42,763 bases of DNA from Deltaproteobacteria bacterium (lineage in GTDB: Bacteria; Desulfobacterota; Desulfobacteria; Desulfobacterales; B30-G6), in contig JAHEIB010000004.1 of NCBI GenBank assembly GCA_024639645.1, positions 1 through 42,763 of the forward strand, given 5' to 3'. The notes under the pieces are model-generated. The model had not been told where the DNA came from. It saw only the letters and a list, made by a program, of their open reading frames with translations, and ran no database searches. The position numbers and the translations under genes were made by a program. Numbering within the stretch: position 1 is the stretch's first letter; every line of letters starts with the position of its first letter. Shown piece after piece: positions 24,923 through 33,935 of the stretch.

Positions 24923-25789
24923 ATGGAAATACTGATTTACGGAACCATTAACAGCGTCGCGCTTGCCCTGTACGCCTTGGGATTTGCCATGGTGTACGGG
25001 GTGAGCCGTCTTCCCAACTTCGCCCACGGTGCTCTTTATGTCCTCAGCGGGTTCATTACCTGGAGTTTTCTTAATTCCCTGGGTTTGAATTACCTGATAA
25101 GTATCCTTCTGGCCATGCTTGCCACCGGACTTATCGGTGCATTGATCTACCAGTTCGTGCTTATCCGCGTCCGGGGAATGGAGATATCCGAAATCATGGC
25201 TTCCTACGCCATCGGGCTGGCGATCCTGGAAGGCCTCAGGTGGGGTGGATTCAAGGGCATGACCTATACCTTGCCGGCCTTTATATCCGGCAGCACTGAA
25301 ATTGCCGGGATCCCTGTGGACTACCAGCGCTTGCTGGTCGTGGGGATCGGCATCGCTGTAGTCGGGCTCCTGTGGTTGTTCACACGCTACACGCGTATCG
25401 GGTTGGCGCTCAGAGGAATGGCCCAGGATGAAAGGGCCGCCATGATGCTGGGTATCGACTCCGATCTGATGGCGGTAACCGCCATGGGATTTGGCTCCAT
25501 GCTGGCTGCACTGGCAGCAGTTCTACTGCTCCCACTGGGCAATATCGTGGTTGAGTCCGGCTACAATATCCTGATCCTGGCTATTGCCGTTTGTATCGTC
25601 GGTGGTCTGGGTAGCTGGATGGGGGCAGTGCTGGCTGCATTTCTGATCGGATTCGCGCAGATACTGACGGTTGTTTATCTGGGTTCCCATTTCCAGATGG
25701 TTGTCGCACTGGCAGCCATTATATTGACACTCATCATCAAACCGTCGGGGCTCTTCGGCCGGCAAAAGGAACTGGAGGAAAGGGTGTGA
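24923..25789 (+). CDS. livH: branched-chain-type ABC transporter permease LivH
   Basis: A 288-residue inner membrane permease with the LivH pattern: GTINSVALALYALGFAMVYGVSRLPNFAHGALYVL, LRGMAQDERAAMMLGIDSDLMAV (the loop that contacts the ATPases) and AIAVCIVGGLGSWMGAVLAAFLIGFAQ. The ribosome binding site is weak, 22 bp after livK. The stop overlaps livM (GTGA). Confidence 0.93.
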   Translation: MEILIYGTINSVALALYALGFAMVYGVSRLPNFAHGALYVLSGFITWSFLNSLGLNYLISILLAMLATGLIGALIYQFVLIRVRGMEISEIMASYAIGLAILEGLRWGGFKGMTYTLPAFISGSTEIAGIPVDYQRLLVVGIGIAVVGLLWLFTRYTRIGLALRGMAQDERAAMMLGIDSDLMAVTAMGFGSMLAALAAVLLLPLGNIVVESGYNILILAIAVCIVGGLGSWMGAVLAAFLIGFAQILTVVYLGSHFQMVVALAAIILTLIIKPSGLFGRQKELEERV

Positions 25790-26805
25790 CATTACCCAGC
25801 GAACAGGAGCGTAAGGAACGGATCGATCGGGGTATCAAAATCCGTTCCGACAGTATTTACGCAATGATGTCCCACAGAGAATTGTCGTATCTGACCCTGC
25901 CCAGACTGATTCTGATTGTCGGTATGCTCATGATACCGCTTGTCATTCCAAGTATGTACTGGCAGCGGGTTTTTACCATCAGTTGCATTTATGCGCTGCT
26001 GGCCATCAGTTTTGACTTTCTGGCCCACTATGTGGGTCTGGTATCCCTGGGCGGTGCTTTTTTTGTGGGTACCGGGGGATATCTTGCCGCCATTGCCAAT
26101 ACATCCCTCGGGCTACCTCCCTGGCTGACCGTGCCTTTGGCAACACTGGTCGGCGGCGGCCTCTGCACGCTTCTGCTGTTGCCCTGCCTGCCTTTAAGGG
26201 GGGTTTACTTCGCCATCGTCAGTCTCATGTATCCTCTTTTTCTGGCGCGTGTCATCGAGGCCCTCGACATTCTGGGCGGGACAGACGGCATCATGGGTAT
26301 CGACAGCTTTCCCAACCACTGGGTCGAACAGTACTTTATTATCTGCATTCTGCTGTTGATTCTGTTCGGTGCCAGGCGATTGGTTAACATGGATATCGGC
26401 CTGGTCCTGCGTGGTGTCAAAGACAACGATCAGGCCATCCGGGCATCAGGTATCAGTGTGACTTTTTATAAATCCGTGGCTGTTTTTATAGCATCAGCCA
26501 TGGGTTGCCTGAGTGGCGCTTGTCTGGTTCACATCTACATGTGGTCCGGGATTTCTCAGTTTGCACTCGATTTTTCCATCATCCCCATTGCAGCGACGGT
26601 TATAGGGGGAGGCGGAACCCTGGTAGGCCCTTTGCTGGGATGTCTGATCCTGGTCCCCATATCTGAATTGCTGAGAGATTTCGGGACACTTCGAATCGTT
26701 TTCTATGCCTTGATCCTTGTGGCCTTCATCATTTTCAGGAGTGAGGGAATCATGGTTTACGGACAGAGAAAATACCATCAATTTGAGAGGTGGATAAAAT
26801 ATTGA
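25786..26805 (+). CDS. livM: branched-chain-type ABC transporter permease LivM
   Basis: A 339-residue permease beginning at GTG inside the livH stop, after GGAGG. It has a soluble N-terminal extension of about 40 residues, then LivM features: CIYALLAISFDFLAHYVGLVSLGGAFFVGTGGYLAAI, GVKDNDQAIRASGISVTFYKSVAVFIASAMGCLSGA (ATPase-contact loop) and IPIAATVIGGGGTLVGPLLG. Confidence 0.93.
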   Translation: MTLPSEQERKERIDRGIKIRSDSIYAMMSHRELSYLTLPRLILIVGMLMIPLVIPSMYWQRVFTISCIYALLAISFDFLAHYVGLVSLGGAFFVGTGGYLAAIANTSLGLPPWLTVPLATLVGGGLCTLLLLPCLPLRGVYFAIVSLMYPLFLARVIEALDILGGTDGIMGIDSFPNHWVEQYFIICILLLILFGARRLVNMDIGLVLRGVKDNDQAIRASGISVTFYKSVAVFIASAMGCLSGACLVHIYMWSGISQFALDFSIIPIAATVIGGGGTLVGPLLGCLILVPISELLRDFGTLRIVFYALILVAFIIFRSEGIMVYGQRKYHQFERWIKY

Positions 26806-27590
26806 GCAAAGAACCGATTCTCAAGGTGAGTGGCATCAGCAAGTCATTCGGGGGTATCAAGGCCCTGAACGATGTGAGTTTCGATGTCCATGCAGGTGAA
26901 ATCCTGGGGATAATTGGCCCCAATGGTTCCGGTAAGACCACGGTGGTCAACTGTATCACCGGATTTGTCAAAAAGAGCTCGGGACATGTGTTCTTTCGAG
27001 GAAAAGATATTTCAAGAAAACCGCCCCACAAGATTGCGGATATGGGTGTCACGAGAACGTTTCAAATCATGCGGCCTTACTATAGCCTGCCCGCATACAA
27101 AAACCTGGTTGTACCTCTGTTTTCGCCGCGTGCCAAGCGCACGGGTGGCTGGCGGGGTGGTGGCCGCCTGGGTGACCGCAACACCGTGGGAATCGATATT
27201 CTTGAAGAAATCGGGTTCGAGCGGGATTCTTATGTTCCCTACAAATTGGCAGCCACCCTACCCACCGGATATTTAAAACGTCTCGAACTGGCCAGGTGCC
27301 TGGCTTTGAAACCCGAAATAATCATCTGCGACGAAATTTTTTCAGGCCTCAGTATGAGTGAAATTGCCAGCATGGTACCCCTGATTGAACGTCTGCAAAT
27401 GGACGGCATCACCCTGATCATGATCGAACACCGACTACGAGAGCTGTTCCGGGTCACCGACCGGATCATGGTGCTAAACTTCGGGAAAAAACTGATGGAA
27501 GGACATCCGAAAACAGTCATGGCCAACGAAGCGGTCAAGGCAGCTTATTTTGGTTCGCAGACGGTGCAGGAGGTAATGGATCATGCTTGA
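26802..27590 (+). CDS. livG: ABC transporter ATPase LivG
   Basis: A 262-residue ATPase. TTG 26802 overlaps the livM stop (TTGA) with GAGAGG upstream, so it is preferred to GTG 26790. Walker A is GPNGSGKTT, and the Walker B region is IIICDEIFSGLS. The signature LPTGYLKRLELARCLA departs from the usual LSGGQ, as LivG proteins often do. RTFQIMRPYYSLPAYKNLVVPL is the LivG Q-loop region. It forms the nucleotide-binding pair with LivF. Confidence 0.93.
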   Translation: MSKEPILKVSGISKSFGGIKALNDVSFDVHAGEILGIIGPNGSGKTTVVNCITGFVKKSSGHVFFRGKDISRKPPHKIADMGVTRTFQIMRPYYSLPAYKNLVVPLFSPRAKRTGGWRGGGRLGDRNTVGIDILEEIGFERDSYVPYKLAATLPTGYLKRLELARCLALKPEIIICDEIFSGLSMSEIASMVPLIERLQMDGITLIMIEHRLRELFRVTDRIMVLNFGKKLMEGHPKTVMANEAVKAAYFGSQTVQEVMDHA

Positions 27591-28344
27591 AGCGAAGGGA
27601 CTGATGGTCTTTTACGAAAACATGCTGGCCTTGAACAATATCGACATTAAATGCGAAGCCGGTCAAATCGTGGGCGTTTTTGGTGCCAACAGTGCCGGCA
27701 AATCAACACTGATGTATACCCTGTCGGGCATTATGCAGGATATAAAAAAAAAGGAGGAGATGTCAGGCGGCGAAAGAATTACCGTTATGGGTGAAGTCAA
27801 ATATCAGAACGAGACAATTACCGATCTCAAACCGAGCCAACGAGCCAGAAAGGGCATCGTGCTCTGCCCGGAAAGACGTCGCATCTTCAGTGAAAGCAGT
27901 GTACTTGAAAATCTTAAAATAGGTGCTTACCTGGCTACCCGGTCCCAAGCAAAATATACTTTGGAGTATGTGTTCAAATTATTTCCAGCGCTTGAAAAGC
28001 TCAAAAAGCGAATCGGCGGCTTTCTAAGCGGTGGCGAGCAGCAGATGCTTGCCATCGGGCGGGCCTTGATGGCCCAACCCAAGGTGTTGCTGCTGGATGA
28101 ACCTCTTTTAGGTTTGAGCCCCCTGATGCAGGCCACCTTGATTCTTGCCACCCGGGAAATCAGGGACGAAATGAACATTTCGATCATCATTACCGAACAA
28201 TATGCCCGGCCAGTGATGCCCATCGTTGACTATGCGTTTATTCTCGAAAATGGATCGGCCGTTATGGAAGGTACAAAAGAGGAATTAATGGACAACCGGG
28301 ATATTCGGGCTGCCTATTTTGGTGTTGAGGAGTCGTATACCTAA
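27583..28344 (+). CDS. livF: ABC transporter ATPase LivF
   Basis: A 253-residue ATPase overlapping livG by 8 bp. Walker A is GANSAGKST, the signature is LSGGEQQMLAIGRALM, Walker B is VLLLDEPLLGLSP, and the switch region has ITEQYARP. An extra insert of about 12 residues (IKKKEEMSGGERI) sits after the first helix, between the Walker A region and the Q-loop. Its stop overlaps the ligase start by one base. Confidence 0.94.
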   Translation: MLEAKGLMVFYENMLALNNIDIKCEAGQIVGVFGANSAGKSTLMYTLSGIMQDIKKKEEMSGGERITVMGEVKYQNETITDLKPSQRARKGIVLCPERRRIFSESSVLENLKIGAYLATRSQAKYTLEYVFKLFPALEKLKKRIGGFLSGGEQQMLAIGRALMAQPKVLLLDEPLLGLSPLMQATLILATREIRDEMNISIIITEQYARPVMPIVDYAFILENGSAVMEGTKEELMDNRDIRAAYFGVEESYT

Positions 28345-30008
28345 TGAAAACAAGTGACACCCACCAGCAAAATGAACTTACCTACACACGCTTTGATGGC
28401 ATGGTCGAAAAGTATCCGCGGCACACCGCCGTTATCTATCTGGGTGAACACTTTTCATATGCACGGCTGAGTGAATTGAGCCAAAGATTTGCCGGTGCCC
28501 TACAGGACCTGGGCATCCGCAAGGGTGATCGGGTGATGGTCTATATCACCAACTGCGTGCAGTGGGTCATCACCTTTCTGGGTATCCAGCGACTGGGTGC
28601 CGTGATCGTGCCGGTCTCGCCCATCTACACATCCCCTGAACTCAAATACATGATCAAGGATTCGGAAACCCGAACAGTGATCTGCATGGATACAAATTTC
28701 TGTTATGTCCAGGATGTCATGGAAAGCACAAATATCAAACAGGTTATCGTCACCAACCTGGTAGACCTCCTGCCGGCCTGGAAACGTTATCTGGGAGTTC
28801 TGTTCGATAAAATTCCCACCGGAAAGGTTGAGCGAACGACCGGTGTCTACAGTTTTAAATCTCTTCTGAAGCATGCACCCCTGGAAAACCCACCTGAGAT
28901 CGACCCCATGAAAGATCTCTCCTACATGCTCTACACCGGAGGGACCACAGGTTTTCCCAAGGGGGTTCCTGGAAATCACAGCGGGATGACATCCTATGTA
29001 AACGATGTGACCGACGATGTCGCCGGGGATCGGCTTCTGGAGGGTGAAGATGTCTACATTGCCGTCAACCCGTTGTTTCACATCATGGCCTTGGGGTTGT
29101 TCATGTCCGTCGGGTTGAACAAGGGCAACACGACGGTGTTGATGCCTGTGCCCCAGGTGGACGCTATCCTTGAAAGCATACAGCGATACAAGGTGAGATG
29201 GCTCCTGGGTGTGCCCGCTTTATACCGTATGATTCTTGATAACGACCGGCTGGATCGCTACAAGCTCGACTCCCTCAGGTACTGCTTCTGCGGTGGGGAT
29301 GTCCTTCCTGTGGAGATGTTCAACCGCTGGGAGACTCATTTCAATATCCCTATTTACCAGGTCTACGGATCCACGGAAGTGGGTCATGTCTGCTACAGCC
29401 GCATCGACAAATCTCCCAAACCAGGCACCATCGGGCTGCCACTGGGCAGCAGGGAGTGTGTTGTTGTCGATCCGAGCTCTTTGGAACCTGTCCCACAGGG
29501 CCAAAGCGGAGAACTGCTGGTTGCCTCACCCTACACCCTCAAAGGGTATTGGAACAAACCCGAGGAGACCGAAAGAACCTGTGTTGAAATTGACGGCAAA
29601 GTGTTCTGCCGGATGGGTGATTATGTTCGAGAGGACGAGGATGGCGAGTTTTACTATGTGGAGCGAAGCGCGGATATGATCAAGCACAAAGGATATCGAA
29701 TATCAGCCTCGGAGGTGGAGTCGGTTCTTCAGGATCACCACACCGTCATCGGTGCCTGCGTGGTGGGTGTTCCCGACGAACGTGTCGGCGAACGCATAAA
29801 AGCCATCGTGGTGCTCAAAGAAGATGCACGGGGTGTGGGCGGTGCAGATCTAATACGCTGGTGCTCGAAGCACTTGGCATCCTACAAAGTGCCCAGTTAC
29901 ATCGAGTTTAGGGACATGCTGCCAAAATCGAAAGTGGGCAAACTTCTTCGTCGGGAAGTCAGAGATGAAGAAAAGCGCCGGGCTGAAAAAACGGAAAGCC
30001 AGACTTGA
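28344..30008 (+). CDS. AMP-forming acyl-CoA synthetase/ligase
   Basis: A 554-residue adenylate-forming enzyme (ANL superfamily). Motifs in order: the P-loop YTGGTTGFPKGV (about residue 197), YQVYGSTEVGHVC (A5), MGDYVREDEDGEFYYVERSADMIKHKGYRISASEVE (A7-A8), and the catalytic lysine motif LPKSKVGKLLRR (A10). It converts a carboxylic acid with ATP and CoA to the acyl-CoA. The overlap with livF makes import and activation of one acid likely to be co-expressed. The substrate (medium-chain, branched, or aromatic acid) cannot be decided from sequence. Confidence 0.92.
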   Translation: MKTSDTHQQNELTYTRFDGMVEKYPRHTAVIYLGEHFSYARLSELSQRFAGALQDLGIRKGDRVMVYITNCVQWVITFLGIQRLGAVIVPVSPIYTSPELKYMIKDSETRTVICMDTNFCYVQDVMESTNIKQVIVTNLVDLLPAWKRYLGVLFDKIPTGKVERTTGVYSFKSLLKHAPLENPPEIDPMKDLSYMLYTGGTTGFPKGVPGNHSGMTSYVNDVTDDVAGDRLLEGEDVYIAVNPLFHIMALGLFMSVGLNKGNTTVLMPVPQVDAILESIQRYKVRWLLGVPALYRMILDNDRLDRYKLDSLRYCFCGGDVLPVEMFNRWETHFNIPIYQVYGSTEVGHVCYSRIDKSPKPGTIGLPLGSRECVVVDPSSLEPVPQGQSGELLVASPYTLKGYWNKPEETERTCVEIDGKVFCRMGDYVREDEDGEFYYVERSADMIKHKGYRISASEVESVLQDHHTVIGACVVGVPDERVGERIKAIVVLKEDARGVGGADLIRWCSKHLASYKVPSYIEFRDMLPKSKVGKLLRREVRDEEKRRAEKTESQT

Positions 30009-30039
30009 TCTGAAAGGAAAAGACCTTTTATCGCGAAAC

Positions 30040-30105
30040 ACGAAAGTACGAAATCACGAACGAACCATTATAATTTTCGTGTTTTTCAAATTTCGTGTTT
30101 TCGTG
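30040..30105. repeat. imperfect inverted CACGAAA / TTTCGTG repeats
   Basis: The gap between the ligase and the nitroreductase holds several TTTCGTG/CACGAAA units: ACACGAAAGTACGAAATCACGA facing TTTTCGTGTTTTTCAAATTT and TTTCGTGTTTTCGTGATT. They could fold as a long imperfect hairpin. Similar low-complexity blocks occur in many bacterial intergenic regions. No function is evident. Confidence 0.45.
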
Positions 30106-30223
30106 ATTGCTTTCATTTTTTTCTATAAAATACAGAAGTATTGTCATTGGGTATTGTTTCGTATTTAGAATTTCGCGATTCGTATGTATACAAAACGTTT
30201 GTGCAACACGAGGAGGAATCAAC

Positions 30224-30796
30224 GTGGATTTAATGACCGCAATTAAAGAGAGAAGAAGCTGCAGAAGCTTTTCAGACGAACCAATCGAAAAAGAACACCT
30301 GGAGAAAATTTTGGATGCGGCCACCTGGGCACCCTCCCCCCTGAATGCCCAGCCCTGGAGCTTTATTGTCATTTCCAATAGCGAAGTGAAGAAAAACATT
30401 TTCACGGAAGCAGAAAGAAGCCGGGAACAGGGTGTCCAAAAAAGTGGTTGGGGATGGCTGGGGAAGTACCGAATGGATTTTCTGATGTCGGCCCCCGCAA
30501 TCATTGCAGTCGCCGGGAATCCTAAAAAATCGGGTGTCGATCAGTTTATGGAAGAAGGTGCAAGAGCCTACGAACACGCCTGTGCGGCTGCGATACAAAA
30601 CATGATGCTGACCGCACATGCCCTGGGTATAGGTTCCGTCTGGTTCACCCTGTTTGACAGAGAAAAACTTTCGGAAATCCTCGATCTGGCCTCAGACAAA
30701 ATCCCCCTGGCGCTGGTGTGCCTGGGAAAGGCTGCTGCGGACCCCACGCCCACGCCCAGAAAGGGTTTTGCAAATAAAACGACCTATATAGCGTGA
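30224..30796 (+). CDS. nitroreductase family protein (FMN)
   Basis: About 190 residues. GTG 30224 with GAGGAGG seven bases upstream is chosen; the ORF-track N-terminal 39 residues are non-coding. Pattern of PF00881: IKERRSCRSFSDEPIEKEHLEKILDAATWAPSPLNAQPWSFIVI at the start (FMN phosphate contact RRSCR), GARAYEHACAAAIQNMMLTAHALGIGSVWF in the middle and VCLGKAA near the end. The protein should bind FMN and reduce nitro, quinone or unsaturated substrates. It follows the liv-ligase operon by 215 bp and may have its own promoter. Confidence 0.9.
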   Translation: MDLMTAIKERRSCRSFSDEPIEKEHLEKILDAATWAPSPLNAQPWSFIVISNSEVKKNIFTEAERSREQGVQKSGWGWLGKYRMDFLMSAPAIIAVAGNPKKSGVDQFMEEGARAYEHACAAAIQNMMLTAHALGIGSVWFTLFDREKLSEILDLASDKIPLALVCLGKAAADPTPTPRKGFANKTTYIA

Positions 30797-30871
30797 TGCT
30801 CTCTGCGTCTATGCAAAGGGCATTTTCATAACGTTATAAATAGGGGTCACAATGTTTACAGGGCTAGCTAA

Positions 30872-32449
30872 TTACACCTTTCTGACATAGTAATTGCGCA
30901 TCATTCCCATGTCTTCATGTTCCAGGTTATGGCAGTGGTAAAGAAACAGCCCCGGGTAATCATCAAATGCCACCTGGATCCGGATACCCTCCCCCGGCAT
31001 CAACAGAACCGTGTCTTTCCAACCTTCATCTACGTAGCCTTGATGTCTCACACCATTTCGCCCGATGACCCGGAATTGTTTGCCATGCAGATGGATGGGA
31101 TGCGGCATACGCATCATGCCGCCGCCAGTGTTATGGAACTCCCAAATCTCTTTCGATCCCAGCTGAACGATCTCTTCATCAGCCACCCCTTGCATTTGAA
31201 ACACGCGGCCATTGATGGTCCACTGCATATGCCCCATGTTGAGATAAAATTGTCGCGGGCGTTCATAATTGTCGGCGCCAGTTTCTTGAATGGCGCTCAT
31301 TTCAGAAAGCCTCTGTGGCAGCACTCTTTTGATGTTCACAGATTTGGTAACCTTTATGCTGAATATTGAGACATTCGCACCATTGGGAATGCTTTGATTG
31401 GAACCCATCCTGCCACCCATCATCATGCCACGCCCCATGGCCCCGCCGTCAAAAGGGAGGCTGATAAGAGCCGTTTCATACCCAACCGGGCGGTCGCTGA
31501 AGTCAGACCAGAGCTCTATCCTTTCGCCGGGAGCCAGGAATACATATCCACGGGAAACAGGCTTTTCCAGTAATCCACCGTCTGAACCGATGATGGTAAG
31601 CGAATGGCCGTCCTGCCATGCCAACCTGTAAATGCGGGAATTGGAACCGTTTAACAGGCGTAACCGATAGGCAGTGGTTGATACGGGCAGCGTAACATCG
31701 GGTCTCCCATTCACCAGAATCGAGTCCCCCAGAAATCCGGTCATCTGCGCCATCCTGTTCCCGGGCATATAGAGTAGTTGGTTGTCGCCATCAAAGGCCC
31801 GGTCCTGAATCACCAGAGGAACATCATATTCTCCATCGGGCAATCCCAATGATTGCTCTTGGGCGTCAGACACCAGAAAAAGACCTGCAAGGCCACCATA
31901 TACCTGAGGCCCTGTTCTCCCGTGGGGGTGGGGGTGATACCAGTAGGTACCCGCTCTGTTTTTAACCTCAAACTCATAGAGGTAAGACTCTCCCTGAGGA
32001 ACGACATACCGCGGATGCCCATCCATAACAGCAGGGACATGCAGGCCGTGCCAGTGCACAATGGACGGCTCTGGAATTGAATTGGTAAATCGAATCCGTA
32101 TCTTCTCTCCCCGATGCGCTTTTATAATCGGGCCAAGGTAGCTTCTTGGGAGCTCAACCACCCGGTTTTTATCACCCTTGATAACCTTGGCATGATATTG
32201 CCATATTTGTGTAGCCGCTCCCGGAAACATTGCTAAATCACCCGGTTTGGCCACAAGAGAAATATCGATATCCGGCACAAACCCTGTCTTTGAAATGACA
32301 TCTCCATGCTGTCCTGCGGCTGCCTGATCTAGTAATGGCCGGAAACCACCTGCCATCAGGCCAAGGGCTCCATAACCGGCTATCTTCAGAAACTGCCGTC
32401 TACCGTTCCCGGCTTCAAATCTTATATCTTTAAGTAACTTTTTCATCAT
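30872..32449 (-). CDS. multicopper oxidase with twin-arginine signal
   Basis: About 525 residues. ATG 32449 or 32446, after AAAGGTG, is preferred; the track start at 32524 would translate through a strong terminator-like hairpin. NGRRQFLKIAGYGALGL is a twin-arginine signal, so the folded enzyme is exported to the periplasm. All four copper motifs are present: IVHWHGLHVP, YWYHPHPHG, HPIHLHGKQF and YHCHNLEHEDMGMM, with a Met as axial ligand of the type 1 copper. A Met-rich loop (GGAMGRGMMMGGRMGSNQ) resembles that of CueO-like cuprous oxidases. It probably oxidises Cu(I) or another metal. O2 use in an otherwise anaerobic-looking genome suggests a defence role (inference). Confidence 0.93.
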   Translation of the reverse strand: MMKKLLKDIRFEAGNGRRQFLKIAGYGALGLMAGGFRPLLDQAAAGQHGDVISKTGFVPDIDISLVAKPGDLAMFPGAATQIWQYHAKVIKGDKNRVVELPRSYLGPIIKAHRGEKIRIRFTNSIPEPSIVHWHGLHVPAVMDGHPRYVVPQGESYLYEFEVKNRAGTYWYHPHPHGRTGPQVYGGLAGLFLVSDAQEQSLGLPDGEYDVPLVIQDRAFDGDNQLLYMPGNRMAQMTGFLGDSILVNGRPDVTLPVSTTAYRLRLLNGSNSRIYRLAWQDGHSLTIIGSDGGLLEKPVSRGYVFLAPGERIELWSDFSDRPVGYETALISLPFDGGAMGRGMMMGGRMGSNQSIPNGANVSIFSIKVTKSVNIKRVLPQRLSEMSAIQETGADNYERPRQFYLNMGHMQWTINGRVFQMQGVADEEIVQLGSKEIWEFHNTGGGMMRMPHPIHLHGKQFRVIGRNGVRHQGYVDEGWKDTVLLMPGEGIRIQVAFDDYPGLFLYHCHNLEHEDMGMMRNYYVRKV

Positions 32450-32490
32450 AGACACCTTTATCGATAAACCAATCCATTTTATGAAATCAA

Positions 32491-32519
32491 ACAGGGCGGT
32501 CATTGGATGACCGCCCTGT
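32491..32519 (-). terminator. strong hairpin between ZraP-like and multicopper oxidase genes
   Basis: ACAGGGCGGTCAT pairs perfectly with ATGACCGCCCTGT around a three-base loop (13 pairs). On the minus strand it is followed by TTTGATTT, a fair terminator for the ZraP-like gene. No good promoter fits between it and the oxidase start, so it probably acts as a leaky attenuator. Confidence 0.65.
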
Positions 32520-32551
32520 CGCAAACAATCGCTCTATAACCATAAAGATGA

Positions 32552-33037
32552 CTACCAGCAGTAACCGCCTCCACCGTTATATCCAGATCCCATCCTGGGT
32601 CCCCTGGAGCCCATCATAGGGCTTCCAGACTTGTATCCACGGCCAGCATTTGGATTCAGTTTCCGCATTTCGACCATATGTTCGATGCGTTTCTGGTCAA
32701 ACTGGGATTGGAGATCAGAAATTTCTTTTTGTAATTTGGATGCCTGGGCCATATCCGGTTCATCCATGGCCAATTCGTTCTGCAACTCACGCTCTTTATC
32801 AAAAAGGCTGGTCCTGATATCCTGGGTCTCACTGAAAAACACTTTTCTCTTCTGTTCGAGCTGCTTGTATTCTTCCGGGCTCATTTGATCCATATACCTG
32901 TTACTGTAGCCGCCTTGATTATGCATATCTCCGCGATGGTGGCCCCAGCCCATACCACCGTGGGCAAATGCGTTGATGCCGATTCCAAGTACTGCGATTG
33001 AAGCGATGGTGATCAGAACATTTCTCAGTTTAAACAT
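32552..33037 (-). CDS. periplasmic ZraP/Spy-like metal-stress protein
   Basis: A 161-residue protein with a signal peptide ending near NAFA. The mature N-terminus is rich in His (HGGMGWGHHRGDMHNQGG), followed by a helical core with MSPEEYKQLEQKRKVFFSETQDIRTSLFDKERELQNELA and DLQSQFDQKRIEHMVEMRKLNPNAG, typical of the zinc resistance-associated / heavy-metal resistance family. The tail is rich in Gly and Met and ends GGGYCW. It should bind metal and chaperone periplasmic proteins. It lies behind a sigma-54 promoter and near a ZraSR-like pair, the same logic as the E. coli zra regulon. Confidence 0.88.
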   Translation of the reverse strand: MFKLRNVLITIASIAVLGIGINAFAHGGMGWGHHRGDMHNQGGYSNRYMDQMSPEEYKQLEQKRKVFFSETQDIRTSLFDKERELQNELAMDEPDMAQASKLQKEISDLQSQFDQKRIEHMVEMRKLNPNAGRGYKSGSPMMGSRGPRMGSGYNGGGGYCW

Positions 33038-33103
33038 TTTTGTTTCCTCCTTGGGTTGTTTTGGTTCAATGTTTGTTAATTACATGATCTGTTGAGGTAA
33101 TAT

Positions 33104-33119
33104 AGCAAACAGCATGCCA
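33104..33119 (-). promoter_or_regulatory. sigma-54 promoter of ZraP-like gene
   Basis: On the minus strand TGGCATGCTGTTTGCT has GG and GC in the exact -24/-12 spacing of RpoN promoters (consensus TGGCAC-N5-TTGC). Transcription would start about 55 bases before the gene. GAGA-AG-TCTC lies some 20 bp upstream as a possible activator half-site pair. Confidence 0.75.
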
Positions 33120-33384
33120 CACAAAAGAAAAAATCATGAGAAGTCTCTTAACATATAGTTATTATTTATTTATTTTATAAGCTGGCTGTCTTGTCTGGAT
33201 AACAAAGCGACTGGGATCGATATATAATCGTATAAAATATACCCGAGCAAACCTGTTAAATTTGATAGTGTGTCATTTTTACCCACCACAAGACTGTCAG
33301 CCTTACCGGAACCTTGTCGAATAGGAGCTGAAACTCTATAGGTAAAACTGAATAATCTTGTTTATCGGGGTTGGGGTGTCGTGG

Positions 33385-33657
33385 TTATACCGCTTGTGAG
33401 GGGTGTTGGCGTCCGAGAGCGGGAAAACAATCAATAGTGGTTATTGCTGTATCCCCTTCGTTGAAGCGTAAGGTCGGGCCGGGAATATTGCCATTGATGG
33501 TCATTCCTTCAGCGGTAGCGCCGGCAACAGATACCATTTCTTGAGCAATAGTGAGTTCAAAACCTACTATCTCAGCCCACACCAAACCTGGCACCCCAAT
33601 CATTATATAAAACAGTACTGGCAACAGCATATGCTGTCTTTTTTCTTTTCCCGTCAT
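33385..33657 (-). pseudogene. truncated copper-resistance multicopper oxidase, N-terminal remnant
   Basis: About 90 residues from ATG 33657 (AGGA upstream; the track start at 33708 is less likely). A signal peptide ends near GLVWA. Then FELTIAQEMVSVAGATAEGMTINGNIPGPTLRFNEGDTA matches the start of CopA-type multicopper oxidases. After GDTA the sequence diverges and stops 20 codons later (ITTIDCFPALGRQHPSQAV); the expected HWHG copper motif never appears in any minus frame downstream. It is therefore a remnant, separate from the intact oxidase 0.9 kb away. Its start signal remains good, so a short secreted peptide may still be made. Confidence 0.75.
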
Positions 33658-33704
33658 TACATGATTCCTATTTATATTTGGGGCGATATTTCTTTTGCTC
33701 GTTG

Positions 33705-33896
33705 TCAAATTTCTCTTGTGTTTCTATTATATCTCTGAGCGGCTTCTGATTGAACCGGTTTGGATCCTGAAGTTTTACTCGCTTTTTTGCCCTTTTTCGG
33801 GCCATGACACTTGGTGTTCTTCGATTGAAAGTCAAAGGTTTCAGAAATCAGGTTTCGGAGGTACGTTTCAATATCTCTTTGCCCAATATCGTTCAT
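33705..33896 (-). CDS. small basic protein, unknown
   Basis: A 63-residue ORF with a strong ribosome binding site (AAAGGAG six bases before ATG). The N-terminal part (MNDIGQRDIETYLRNLISETFDFQ) is likely helical and the rest is Lys/Arg-rich (KCHGPKKGKKASKTSG). It lies between the YHS gene and the oxidase remnant, in the same direction. No family is recognised. Confidence 0.5.
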   Translation of the reverse strand: MNDIGQRDIETYLRNLISETFDFQSKNTKCHGPKKGKKASKTSGSKPVQSEAAQRYNRNTREI

Positions 33897-33935
33897 TTAA
33901 AATCTCCTTTATATAAATTTTCCAATATCTAAAAG

